Part shown: positions 24,063 through 35,052 of the stretch, piece by piece | Layout of the letters: each line of letters starts with the position of its first letter | Numbering within the stretch: the stretch's first letter is position 1 | Source: Atopsyche davidsoni | Lineage: Eukaryota; Arthropoda; Insecta; Trichoptera; Hydrobiosidae | Reading direction: 5' to 3' | NCBI GenBank assembly: GCA_022113835.1 | Contig: JAILWY010000024.1 | Coordinates: 2,670,501 to 2,734,500, forward strand | Length of the DNA stretch: 64,000 nt | Notes under the pieces: generated by a model | Database searches by the model: none | Told to the model about the DNA's origin: nothing | The model's input: only the letters and a program-made list of their open reading frames with translations | Made by a program: the position numbers and the translations under genes

Positions 24063-24409
24063 GGACACCGCCGCGCATAATTAACGCGGAGCTTTTATTT
24101 TCCTCAAGGAAATAAATATATATTTTATATATGTGTGTGTGTTTGTGTTAAGCTGCTCGAAGTTTTCTACCCTGCGACGTTTCTAACCATCTTCAGATCG
24201 AGAAAGCTACATATAGTTCAGTACAACAATGGCAAATTTAGTTGTGTATCTAAAAGCTTTCTTCAAACAACCACTGTCGTTGAATTGAGAGTCCACATTT
24301 CCGCTGGTGTCCATGCATCGCCGCACCAAGAAATCGATACGGTCTAAATCAGAACGGGTTGCTGTGCCGGCGTCGGCTCTAAGCCGGACTCAAACCTGAA
24401 GACTCGCTG

Positions 24410-25340
24410 CGTCTTATGCAAAGTTCCACACTGCAGTAAGGCTATGTAAATCGTGACTTATCAGCGTAATAGTGTCTACGTAGCACGTGTTTTACCTGCT
24501 CGATGCTTGCTACGCCGCATGCAGTTATAGTTGAAAAGAATAGTTTATTTATTAAAATAATATTTTTTCATTATAATTATTTTATCTAAATATTCAATAC
24601 GTCTTATGCAAAACTTCACTGCAGTAAGGCTATGTAAATCGTGACTTATCAGCGTAATAGTGTCTTCGTAGCACGTGTTTTACCTGCTCGAGACTTGCTA
24701 CGCCGCATGCAGTTTTACTTAAAAATAATGCTTCATTTATTACAATCGTATTTTTGTATAATATTTATTTTATAATTTTATTTAAATGTTCAATACGTCT
24801 TATGCAAAGCCTCGCTGCAATAAGGCTATGTAAATTGTGATTTATCAGAGTAATAATGTCTTCGTAGCACGTGTTTTACCTGCTAGAGACTTGCTACGCT
24901 GCATGCAGTATTACTTAAAATGAAAGATTCATTAATCAGCGTTACATTCTTATTTTTTTACTACGTTTATTTTATTTCAATATTCACTACGTCCTATTGC
25001 AGTAAAGATATGTAAATCGTGACTTACCAGCGTAATAGTGTCATCGTAGCGCATGTTTTACCTACTCGAGACTTGCTACGCCGCATGCTGTACTATTTAA
25101 AAAAAAAACTTGATTTATTAGCGTTACACTCTTATATTTGTATTATATTATTTTATTTAAATATTCACTACGTCTTATGCAAAGTTTTGCTGGGGTAAAT
25201 CTATGTAAATTGTGACTTACCAACGTAATAGTATCCTCGTAGCACATGTTTTGCTTTACTGTTTTTATTTTACTTTCACAAGCAGTATTATTTTAAAAGA
25301 AAACCTAATTTATATGCGTCATAGTTTTCTTTGCAACCCA
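24410..25340. repeat. Tandem array, ~190-bp unit, five copies
   Basis: Units start with CGTC(TTAT)GCAAA near 24410, 24600, 24796, 24990 and 25171, giving lengths of 190, 196, 194 and 181. Each has a conserved core (CTATGTAAAT-GTGACTTA, then CGTAATAGTGTC, then CGTAGCACGTGTTTTACCTGCTCGAGACTTGCTACG in part) and a more variable AT-rich half. Copies 1-3 keep a CACGTG E-box that is lost in copies 4 and 5. Copy 4 has lost about 15 bases near its start. It is a short satellite-like array with decay toward the right. Confidence 0.9.
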
Positions 25341-26629
25341 CGATTTATGTTATCTTTCTTATCTAAAGACTTGTAATTTCCGCTGTAAAGTAAGAAAACT
25401 TTTCCTATTTTATTTTTCAGTGAAAAAAAACATGAGTTGTTTGAACTATAGTCGTGAAATATTTATTTTTCAACCAGATGCATTTTATGCATTTCTTACG
25501 TTAAGTTAAAGATATTGTGATTTGGTGCCTACTTAGGCCATTTTAATTTTATTTATTTTTACTTAAGCTAGCTTCGTTTTAATGCTTTCCTTTTTGTATT
25601 ATTGGTGTTTTATCATATCTCACGTTTTAAGTTTATTTTATGCGATTCGTGCATAATAAAGTTAAGTAAAACGATTATTTGACTTGATGAAGTCATTTAT
25701 GGATTTTATCTTAATACGAAATCATTTGGAGTTAAAATTCTGTAATTGGGCGTGTTTTATTTTTTTTGTTTTTTCTTTAATTCAATATAAATATAACCAG
25801 GCTTGCGGAATTTCTTAGCTACGGCACGCCACCGACCGGCACACATACTCACGCATGTGAAAATATTACCTTTTTTGCAATAAAACAGATTGCTCAGGCG
25901 AAATATGTTTTTCATGACAGACATTGCCTGAAAAAACAACTCATAAATGTATATAAAAAACCACATTTAAAGCTGAAAAGCTATTTTTATTTAAATATAG
26001 AACCTTGGCATATGCGAAGCATTTGAATTTGGAACTTATCAATCATGGATCATAGACAAAACACTAATGACGGTTTATTTGGTTTTTTTTTTTTCATTGT
26101 TTCCCATCCATTAAATAGAAAAAAAAACGAATGATCTAGTTACTTAAATATATTGATATACGATTTGGTTCTTGTCAAATATTTATACACCTTGTTAATA
26201 CAACCTTTTTGTGTACAAACATGCCATAAATAATCCCCCATATTGTTTTTTTAACGCTTATATACAAGGCGACCAGAGCTACGAACATTTTCGTCTCATT
26301 TGAGATTAAAATAAATATATATTTTTATATTTTTTGACCGCTAGTGTTGTTTTTGTCGATGTTGAAAATTAGGTGTGCTAGTGACAATATATTCAATACA
26401 CTTGAAATTAAAATGAAATAAATTATCCCCACACAAAGACTCGATTTATAACATCAATAGTATGCTTTTAAAGTATTTTTTTTACTGTTAGAATAAATAA
26501 AAACCTATTTGGTGTATTTTTCACATGGAAAAGTACGATATAAAATAATGCATTAATTTTATGTTTAATTGTTTGGTTTACATTGAAAGGATCATGCCGG
26601 AATATTTAAATATATATAATATAATATAA
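25341..26629. other. AT-rich non-coding stretch
   Basis: No gene, RNA gene or clear repeat is seen. Confidence 0.45.
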
Positions 26630-26832
26630 TTTTGCCTGTCTGATATGTATAAATTTCTGATGCCTGATTACTTTGTGAGACGAAATCATAATTTTCTCTT
26701 ATTAAAAATTGAATATGTTTTAGTATTATCTATATAGTTTTATATTTAACCATATTTTTGTGACCACTGAAACCATCGCCAATAGTTTAAAAAATAGGTC
26801 ATCCGTAGTGATTAAAATTTTGACCACCCCTG
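26630..26832. mobile_element. hAT-type MITE, truncated copy 2
   Basis: The right end TTTTGACCACCCCTG ends at 26832. The interior matches the copy at 13300-13469 (GCCT-TCTGATATG, TCTGATGCC, TTGAATATGT-TTAGT) in the same orientation. The left terminal repeat is missing and is replaced by TA-rich DNA. Confidence 0.65.
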
Positions 26833-27019
26833 CTATGTACAATTGAAATTTGAATTCACTACAAACATTATTCAAAACCAATATTCAATTATTTATCGGA
26901 AAATAATTTTTGATAAGTTTTGTTACACAATTCACATACAGGCCGGGATAGATTTAATCTATTTGACAGAGAAATACTCGAGGATTTGTTGAATACAAAC
27001 GAGTTAACACAAATATATA

Positions 27020-27290
27020 TTATGTTTTAAATATACCTAAGTAATTTACGAATAATCTAGATGTATATACGTTGATTGTAGTGAATAATATAGGTATATA
27101 TATATATAATCGTGTATTGCATAAAGACAAATTCAGACAGATAAAGGTATATACCTAAGTAATTTACAAATAGACCGGATATACAATATACGTTGATTAT
27201 TATGAATAATATGGATAGATATAATACTCGTGTATTATATTTGTTGAATAAAGACGGATATACCTAGGTAATTAAGTACATTGATTATTT
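27020..27290. repeat. Tandem repeat, ~115-bp unit, 2.3 copies
   Basis: TATACCTA(A/G)GTAATT recurs at 27032, 27150 and 27259. Each is followed by ATACGTTGATT, GAATAATAT and ATAAAGAC blocks in the same order. It is AT-rich with no coding potential. Confidence 0.75.
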
Positions 27291-27309
27291 TAAAGGTAAA
27301 TTATAAAAT

Positions 27310-27660
27310 AAAATCGGGCCGCCAACTTGCAGCTAGCCAATAGCGTCCCATGGGATTACATCGGCCAGCTGCATGTTGCGGGGGGAGAGGCCTCGTCGTG
27401 TTATATACTTACTTCTTTTTCGCTGGCGGTGTCTCCATTGTTGTTGTTCCCATGTTTTAAGGCACTGTTCTCCATAATGAGTGTCATACGACAGGTTGTA
27501 AACTGGTACAAAAATATATCCGCGGCCACTTCACTGGCTCGGGCGGCGCGACCCCCGCGCGGGGCTCGCCGGCCCGGCCTGCGCGCGGGGGGCTCCCGGG
27601 GCCCTCATCTCCCCTACTCGCCTACCCCCTACGCCCCCCGGTAGACTCGTTTTCTAATAG
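27310..27660. other. GC-rich island followed by poly-T
   Basis: Balanced sequence becomes very GC-rich at 27530-27645 and ends abruptly in T-rich DNA at 27680-27742. The 105-codon plus-strand frame at 27327-27644 has no recognisable domain. Its arginine/glycine/proline content simply follows the base composition. Confidence 0.35.
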
Positions 27661-28425
27661 TCTCACAACCGATTAATTGTTTTTTTTTTTTTTTTTTTTT
27701 TTATTTAATTTTTTTTTTTTATTTATAAATTTATTTTTTTTTTTATTATATTCAATTCACAGCCTTTGAATTTTTCTTTTAAAAAAACAGGCGCGTAGCG
27801 ATCACTATGAAAAGAAATTTTATTATTGTCACCATTTGAATTGACTTTGCGAATAATTGTGTGTCTTTGCAAAATACTAAATTGTGTGATGTCATTTGAA
27901 TGAATGATTTTTTTTTCGTAACTCTTTGTCTTTTTAAATACTAAAAAAAAATTAAAATAAAATCCTATAACAAAAAAATATTTTTAAACATTTTAAATGA
28001 AATTATAATATAATCAATTATGCTAAATAAAAAATAAAAATGCAATATATATTTATATTTATTTAATTTAATAAAAAATATGACGGGATCTAAACATTAA
28101 AATAGTTTTAAAAATATTTAAAATTGAGTATTCGCATAATTCTTTCTTTTCAATAATGTTACAATAAAATTTACGAAAATTTTAAAACAAAACTCACGAG
28201 GTTAATTTTTCTTAAATATTTAATAAATATAGTAATTTTGAACAAAATCAAATGGTTTAGCAAATACTCCGTCGGATCCCTCAAAAACTGTGCAAAAATC
28301 ACAAAAAGTAAAGAAATTGTAGTTACCCAACATAAATAAAATTCACAAACGCAATAATGAGTAAATAAATGCACTGATAATTTTTAAACAAATTTAAAAC
28401 AAAAAGTATTTGATTAGTTTAAAAA
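27661..28425. other. T-rich and AT-rich non-coding stretch
   Basis: It begins with T tracts of more than 20 bases and continues as AT-rich DNA without genes. Confidence 0.5.
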
Positions 28426-28427
28426 AC

Positions 28428-28572
28428 ACGGGAACTAGATTCAAACAAACAGATTGACTGACACAATTCGCATTTTAGTAAGCCAAAAGAAACGGTCATG
28501 CCAACTACCCGCAAAACTTTCGACCGAGTTGACGGGAACTAGACGGCAATGAAGAATACACGGGAACTAGAT
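28428..28572 (+). repeat. Three copies of ACGGGAACTAGA
   Basis: The 12-mer ACGGGAACTAGA occurs near 28429, 28532 and 28560 in direct orientation, with little similarity between copies outside it. Shared short motifs in otherwise unrelated sequence could be protein-binding sites or remnants of a larger repeat. Confidence 0.6.
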
Positions 28573-28744
28573 GCGCCGCGAGTGTTCGACTCTCCAACCC
28601 GAACCGGTCCACCCGAGTGTCCAAACAAAACTGCTCGACTTGTTCTCGAAATTAAAAAAGCACAAAAAATATTCAAAACAACTCGGAGATCGCGGAGCGG
28701 CGCGGCCTACCCGGCAGCGGTCACAGGCGGGCGGCGGCACTGGC

Positions 28745-28840
28745 GCGGGGCGGGCGGGGCGGGGCGGGGCGCGAGGCGGGGCGCGAGGCGGGGCGCGAGG
28801 CGGGGCGCGAGGCGGGGCGCCAGGCGGGGCGGGCCACGCC
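28745..28840. repeat. GC minisatellite, 12-bp unit
   Basis: The unit GAGGCGGGGCGC repeats about five times after a GGGCGGGGCGGGGC lead-in. The plus strand has many runs of three to four Gs and could form quadruplexes. Open frames here encode Ala-Arg-Arg-Gly repeats only because 12 is a multiple of three. They are not called as genes. Confidence 0.85.
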
Positions 28841-28904
28841 GGGAGCGCTCCGGGAGGCCTCCCCTAGTGATGGGCCCCCCCGCGAGCATTCGATAGATCC
28901 GCAT

Positions 28905-28990
28905 ACCGATTATTGGATGCCTCTCCTCAGAGGAGGTTGGCGAGCTTGGTAAGGAAATGTCTGCGTATTGCTACTGTCCAATATCATTAT
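28905..28990 (-). mobile_element. LINE 3'-end fragment
   Basis: On the minus strand GCTCGCCAACCTCCTCTGAGG followed by AGAGGC matches the sequence around the stop codon of the LINE tails at 36920 and 40960. A further stretch (TGCGTATTGCTACTGTCCAATA) resembles 30327-30350. Only about 85 bases remain before the mariner insertion. Confidence 0.45.
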
Positions 28991-28991
28991 A

Positions 28992-29734
28992 CGAGGGCGG
29001 TCCGATAAGTACTTAGCCTCACCGCCCGATGGTACTAGTATCGCAAGAGAGATTTACTATCGTGTAGTACATTATCGTAGACGGCTACTGTCAAAATTTC
29101 AGCCGAATCCGAAGTATTGACCGCGTGTGCAAGCGGACCTGTACGCGTATTTTAGAAAAATGGAAAAAGAGCAATATCGGTCGGTGATTCGATTCTTGTT
29201 TTTGGAAGGGAAATCGCGCAGCGAAATCAAAGAGCGCTTGGATGCTGTGTACGGTGACTCTTCTCCTTCGATGGCGACCGTCGAAAATTAGTTCAACGAG
29301 TTTCAACATAGTCGCACGTCGGTTTTTGATGAACCACGCCCAGGTGCCTAGAAAATGGCTACCACGGAGGATAGCGTGATAAAAATCCACGATCTCGTAT
29401 TGGCAGACCGCTGATTGAAGGTGCGCGAGATAGCTGAAACAGTAGGCATCTCAAAAAACCGCGTAGGTCATATCCTGCATGAAATTTTGGGCATGAGAAA
29501 GCTGTCAGCGCGATGGGTGCCGCGTTTGCTCACTCCGGACAACAAGCGCAACCGTGAGACCACTTCGGAGCAGTGTTTGGCGCTGTTTAAGCGCAATCCG
29601 AAGGAGTTTCTGCGTCGTTTCGTGACCGTCGAGAAAACGTATTTTTCAGATGGGTCAAAGAAGTTGGAGCATCGCTGGGTCAAGTGTATCAAAATGTTCG
29701 TTTTTAGTACTTAGTACTTATCGGACCGCCCTCG
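28992..29734 (+). mobile_element. Internally deleted mariner element A
   Basis: Terminal inverted repeats CGAGGGCGGTCCGATAAGTA (28992) and its exact complement ending at 29734 are flanked on both sides by TA, the mariner target duplication. At 743 bases it is a little over half of the usual ~1.3 kb. It sits at the edge of a dispersed repeat. The related copy near 35053 reads TTATTATACACTAGAAATG, which looks like the unoccupied site. Confidence 0.9.
29160..29714 (+). pseudogene. Mariner transposase remnant (element A)
   Basis: One frame from an ATG at 29160 reads a mariner N-terminal DNA-binding region: EKEQYRSVIRFLFLEGKS, a second helix-turn-helix with REIAETVGISKNRVGHI, then LSARWVPRLLTPDNKR and FLRRFVTV. 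The frame is uninterrupted by indels but has three stops at 29289, 29349 and 29412, the first replacing the Trp of an N-F motif. Just after FVTV, where the first catalytic aspartate (DE(T/K)W) is expected, it reads EKTY. The D34D core is then missing and a short C-terminal piece (HRWVKCI) follows. It spans 184 codons against ~345 normally, so it cannot encode active transposase. Confidence 0.85.
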
Positions 29735-29736
29735 TA

Positions 29737-30195
29737 TAACTAGAAATGTTGCCGTCACAGAATGACGTATTCGATGAAAGATGCAATAGTATTTGAGCAT
29801 ATGTTTGGCTGAATACTCGAATAGCTGGGTACTCGAATTTGAAGAAGACGCTGCTCACGTTTTCCTTCCAATTTATTGCTTGACATTTGTGTCACATTTC
29901 GTGTCACAAACATCGCGTCACTTTCACTGACTGTTCTTTATTTGAAAAATTCTAAATTTGAAATTCTCGCGGTGAACAACAGAATCCTATAATTCGTACA
30001 TATTGAAACTCCCTAAAGCATATTTTATAGTTTTATTCAATTAGTGTATGAATGAAAATATTATCCTATCGTCTTGAAATTCTGAAACTTACTGATCTGA
30101 CATGCAAAAAATCAGCGTTGTATCATTTTAAATATTCTATAGAGAACCAAAAAATGAAACATACACACACACAATGGATATTATTATTATAGATT
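29737..30195 (+). repeat. Dispersed repeat family R, copy 1
   Basis: Starting ACTAGAAATGT and running through GACGTATTC, CATATGTTTGGCTGA, CACATTTCGTGTCACAAACATCG, TTCTAAATTTGAAATTCTCGC, TCGTCTTGAAATTC and AAAAAATCAGCGTTGTATC, it matches 35055-35730 in the same order and orientation, apart from a roughly 250-base difference in the middle. It ends in a short CA microsatellite. Type of element unknown; no coding capacity is seen. Confidence 0.8.
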
Positions 30196-30480
30196 CTTCC
30201 TTGTTATCTTCTTCGGGTGCCATCTCACTGGGCATATATTTGTGCTGAGGTAGTGTTCATGGTTTTCTTAGGGAGACTAGTGTAGTTGGTCCTTCTACCC
30301 TGCAGTTTTATATTCGAAGGAAAAGTCTGCGTAATGCTGCTGCCCAATAACAGCCACCTCCCTCGACAAGGTACTTCCAGAGCACATCTCTCCACAATCA
30401 TTCATACCTAGTCCATCTGATCTTTTACACACGCTCAGAGAACAGAATGACAGCCATGCACAAGCAACAGAATATGGAGA
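30196..30480 (-). other. Repeat-derived segment, possible LINE interior
   Basis: The minus strand shares TGCTGCTGCCCAATAACA-type sequence with the LINE fragment at 28960-28985. Frames are broken. It probably belongs to the same family as the LINE tails nearby. Confidence 0.3.
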
Positions 30481-30829
30481 GCGGGCAGGTTATCTGATTT
30501 TTAATCATGTATTTAACTTATTCTTAAAAAAAAAAACTCCCCAAAAAGCCCCACAACCTGCGCGTGGATCATGGGACAAACACATACCGTATTGTAAAAG
30601 TAGACCTAAGAACTATTGTAAATTAAGTATAAGATTTTTATTTTTTTTTAATCTAGCAAACATGTCCTTGCTATACTGAATTGATATACAATAAAATAAG
30701 CGAATATACGTTATTATAATTGGCGAATCGTATTTCGGCTAATTTAAATAGACACGTCCTTGGTAAAAAAAAATACAATTTAAAAACGCTTTATTTTCTT
30801 TTTGTAAATTATATTATTGTAACAAAAAT

Positions 30830-31060
30830 CGAAGAAAAAAATGGGATTGGATGGAGAAAACTTACGTGGATGTGGAACTTTCGTCAGTGGTTGGAAGCCA
30901 TAAATACAGCCAAATTAGTGAGATATATTCCCATACTGGCCCAGGATAGGAATAAATTCGATGAAATGGTCAGCAACGTCTTGTGACTTCTCATACCTCT
31001 TCAGGCACTAGAAGAAGAAGTAAGGGCTATGCTTACAATACGGTGCATGGCTGTACCCTG
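30830..31060 (+). mobile_element. LINE 3' end, copy A
   Basis: Codons ending at a TGA (30984-30986) read WRKLTWMWNFRQWLE, AKLVRY and DRNKFDEMVSNVL, the C-terminal tail typical of many insect non-LTR reverse transcriptases. Copies B and C read LRQW...AKLVR/AESVR...FDEMV(A/T)NLL. The fragment is flanked by an imperfect direct repeat of about 47 bases (30716-30763 and 31076-31123), which could be a target duplication or part of the element. Confidence 0.65.
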
Positions 31061-31499
31061 ATTAAGTAGTTGATTATAATTAGCAAATCGTATTTCTGCT
31101 ACTTTAAATAGACGTGTCCTTACTTGAAAGAAATGATACGTAGTATATTCATATTTGTTTAAATATGAAATATTGCAAGCAAAATTGTAAACGGTCGAAA
31201 AGCCAAATTGATAAATAAGCGGGCGATAAAGTACAGTACTAACTCATTTTTAACTTAATAAAATAAAAGTGTATCCGTATATGGGTATTTGAATAATTTT
31301 TATAATAGGTTTAAACAATGTCGATATTTTTGGTTCCATCGCGCATCGAAGCATTCGAATGGCTGCGTCGATATTTGAGGTCTAAAAATATCGGTCCGGG
31401 GAGCGGCCCTAGAGCCGCTACTGCGTCAGCCCCAGTGCGCACGCCTCCACCCACGATGCCAGGGCTGCCGTGACGACCAACCCCAAGAGTCAGGGTTAT

Positions 31500-32400
31500 G
31501 ATATGATGATCTGTATTCATTAAAGCTAGGATGGCAAGATCAGAAATATCATACCATTGTGTTTTGTGTAGATTCTCAACACGAGAAGATATTTGACAAT
31601 TTGTATTTTGTAAAGTTATAAAGTTGTCACTGAACCACTCGAGCATCACGTACGACCTTATTTTATTTTCAGAAATATACAAATTTTCTAAAAAAAGCCA
31701 ATTCCTTAAGCATCACACACAGGATAGGTATCTGACTTGAAGAACACTTGAATAGTAGGAGCAGAAAGTTGATTATATTATACATCATGTAGAAGATATT
31801 TGATAAGTTTAATGTAAATCACTTTTCTCCAAGCTTCACATAAGATCTTATTTTCCTGTTGGAAGTTCACTAGTTTTCAAGGTATTTAAATCATCATGCA
31901 TCACACAAGACAGGGATGCATAATAGGTCTCTGACTTGTAAAACGCTTGGATTGCAGAAAGATGATTATATTTTATCTCTTGTTGATTCTTGAGCTTAAT
32001 CAACTTGAAATCACCTATCTGTTCTTGCTCTTCATAGGGCATACAAGGCTTCACCGCAGAATATGATCTCGATCTTGACACCTGAATACAGGAGCAGAGT
32101 CATCTTTTTGCTCTTGATTTTTAAGCGCCATACAAGATCTATTCTGCTTCGCTCGAAGGCAGAAACAGAAAAGTGATTATATATTTCTTCTTGTAGATTT
32201 TTTGAGTGAGGAGTCATTTGACAAACTACTTAAAAGATTTGTGTGTATATAAAAAATATGGACTACGCATCACATCTGTGCTCCTGCTCTTCAATCATCA
32301 TACAAAACAAACCTTATATTCAGCATATTTTTATCCGTTTCCTTTGAAAGTTATTAGACAGATGATAGTCATCTTTGCCACCCTGTAAGAACTGCGGTAG
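31500..32400. repeat. Degenerate tandem array, ~190-210-bp unit
   Basis: GCAGAAAG(T/A)TGATTATAT recurs at 31761 and 31954 and as ACAGAAAAGTGATTATAT at 32164, each followed by a TCTTGT(A/T)GA motif. A more diverged copy with GTAGATTCTCAAC and GAAGATATTTGA lies near 31570. Each unit also has a CATCACAC(A)-type and a CTCTTCAT-type segment. Open frames across it are short and do not agree between units. Confidence 0.6.
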
Positions 32401-34139
32401 ACCTTATCAGGGTTTTTACCTCGAGGGAATCATGATGATGAAGTAGTATTCGTTATGCAAATATTATTCATTCTACAAAAAAAAAAAACAGTAATATAGC
32501 GATCACCCTCGATTCTCTGAAAAACAATTAAGGGTGCTTTCAAAGCAGGTTACGCCACACAATCATGCATATCATGCGGGTCGGTAATGCTGTGTCTCCG
32601 CGGGATGGCAACCCTGATGCCGAGGGGCGCGGGGCAATGCCGCAGCGCCCAGCGGCCCACCTCCCCCACCCCCCTAACTTCGCGCTTTTCGTAGATTCTC
32701 CCTCCGAGGGCTAATGATCGACACGAGCTTGACGTCACTTGACAAGCTTTACTTTCGCAGATGATCGATTCACTCATGCAACGACGGCAAAATAATGTTT
32801 TTAGACCCAGACGCGAATTGAAGTCACACCTCCCGGCTATCGCAGCCCATGCCCAGCGTAATACTCAATCCGACCACCGTGCTCCTGTAGCTGAGTGAGA
32901 ATAAGAATCGATTAATGCAAGTGCGACAACAATATAATTTAGTTAGATAAGCAATGTAATTAATATTGTTTTGCTTTCAGCGTTGTATAATTTGTTAAAA
33001 TTCGTTAGAATTCAAATACAGCATATTACTTAACTATATATAATTAATTATTAATCTATAAACGCTGAGTGCACCAAATGGTCCAGAAAGTATCAAATAC
33101 AGTAACTCTGTTAGAAATTCATTATGAATGCTAAATCTATAATATTTATTTTAAAATGATAAAATAAAGCTATTTTTTTATAATTAGCTATCTATCTTGT
33201 CAGAGGCTGTCAATCTGATATTAAACGAAGGCCCCCTGCAGCATTGGGTCGTGTCACTCAAATGCGTCAAAAGTTAACTAACAGCAACCCGGCAAACATC
33301 CCCTGTCACAATCAACTGACAACTGATTGAAGATGCGACGAGTTCCAACTAATAATAAATTTAAGCTATGGTGATGAAAACGGACACTGCGCCTGTGTTC
33401 AAAACGTTAAGTAGTCCAACGAAAATTATCACAGCTGAAAGATAAATTTATATATATTAAAAAAAACAACAAGTAATTAGCCAACAGCGTCATCTAATTT
33501 GGGTGTTTTGCCATTGGACGGTTAGGTTAGGTTGAACCACTTGTGCCGCAGCGCGTGCAGGCAGCTTAAGGTAATATATTATAAAATAAGTGAGCTCCCG
33601 TGTTCACGGCGTGTACGGTTATAAATATTTATATAATTTTACGTCATAGGTGTGGAATTCGCACGGTTGGGCGAGCGTCACGGGCAGGGCTTTTTCGGCT
33701 TGGTAAAGGTCAACTTTTCGGGTCTATATATATAGACGCGACCTTGGTCCGGTCGGAGGCGTCATATGGTCGCTTTCTCCATGCAGCAACCCGAGCGAGC
33801 CGCTACTGGCGCACTTCTTCCGCTGAAAAGCAGTCTGGAGTGTTTCAGATTCCGCCTGAAGTATGAAGGAAACCACCTATACGTATAGCCGAAAGGCTTA
33901 AATGTGTAACCGCTAAAAAAAACCATTATATGTATATATATTTATAGCTTTTTTTACGCATGAATACGCTAAGTGCAAATTCACATTATTGATAAAATAA
34001 GCAACTAACGTAATTTATGGTTGGTAGTTTCCACTGAAAACAGCAACTAAAGAAAATAGGGTTATATTTTAGAATTTTTTTTTTTAATGTCAGTTATCGT
34101 TCATTAACAAATACAGAAACATTCACGGCTCTAAATTAA
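32401..34139. other. Non-coding stretch with GC-rich islands
   Basis: 32565-32730 is GC-rich and includes GATGGCAACCCTGATGCC. 33210-33420 and 33490-33580 are of balanced composition. A TCTATATATATAGA palindrome lies at 33722-33735 beside GC-rich sequence. The 88-codon frame at 33600-33866 shows no domain. No gene is called. Confidence 0.4.
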
Positions 34140-34510
34140 ATAATAAGTGCACAAAGCGGCAGCTGGCGCAGGCACTCAATCGCTCCGGGCCGCGCGGGGG
34201 TGGCTCCGATACGACGCCATAATTTAATACAGCCTCTTGAAAAGTTTTCAGGCCTCAATTAATCTTGCTCGCGCCCAGGCGCCGCTTCGAGGCTCCATTT
34301 TGATCTCGTTAGTAATTTCGAAAGTGTGTGATTGATCTCCAAAAAAAGAAACACGCACCCATACCGCTCCCGGCGGGGAGGGGAGCTTCCCCGAGAGAAT
34401 CCGGTGCCCTCCTGGTACTTCGCCAACTGACGTAAAAAAAAACACCCCTTCTGCTGAAATCTTTCCATTGTTTACCTGAACGTTTGCCGGAAGGGAAACC
34501 AACACCGAGC
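34140..34510. other. Balanced-composition block, possible conserved non-coding element
   Basis: It contrasts with the AT-rich flanks and holds CCTCAATTAATCTTGC, TTGATCTCGTTAGTAATTTCG and TGTGATTGATCTCC. Minus-strand frames of 69 and 85 codons cross it with no recognised domain. A run of about 17 C residues lies just downstream at 34892-34909. Confidence 0.35.
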
Positions 34511-35052
34511 TTTCTCGAATTTGCCTTTTTTAAAATAATATATGGTCATTCAAGTATTTTTTTGGCAACTGATGTTAAAATGAAAATATATTTCGACAGT
34601 GTTTTGTGTAAGTACTGAAAAAGCGCTCCTCTCGTATCAGAGATTACGTATGACCTTAAAGGTTTAACCCTTTTTTAATTTTTAATTATACATTTAAGTA
34701 AATCGAAAATAATCAATTCATTTGCGATCTCTCAAATATTGCAAGTGTGAAATATCTCTCGCAAACTCCAACTTTTCCTTTTAATAAAATAAGAAAGGCC
34801 CTGAATTGTTTCCCTCGTTATCCGGTTACGTGTTTGCGCCCTTACGGGTAAAGTTTCAATTCGAAAAAAGGCTTTGTGGGAAAACGTTTTAACCCCCCCC
34901 CCCCCCCATTTAATAATGCAAATAGTATCGTGGGATTCAATGAATAGTAAATCGTACTTTGTTCTCATATTAGAAAGCCATACAATTTACTGACAAACAC
35001 ATTTAAAACACATTAAACTCTTAAATGTGTTCATATGTTTTGGAAATGCTTG

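Noticed and set aside
24410..25340. CRISPR-like array
   Set aside because: Repeats are ~190 bp with related spacers in a eukaryotic setting. It is a tandem satellite-like array.
28549..28896. 115-codon frame with Ala-Arg-Arg-Gly repeats
   Set aside because: Product of a 12-bp GC minisatellite. All three frames on both strands stay open for the same reason.
33519..33531. Interstitial telomeric repeat (TTAGG)
   Set aside because: GGTTAGGTTAGGTT holds only two units. That is too short to call a telomeric tract.
33600..33866. 88-codon frame after a TATA-like palindrome
   Set aside because: No domain, no supported splice sites, and composition matches the surrounding balanced block.
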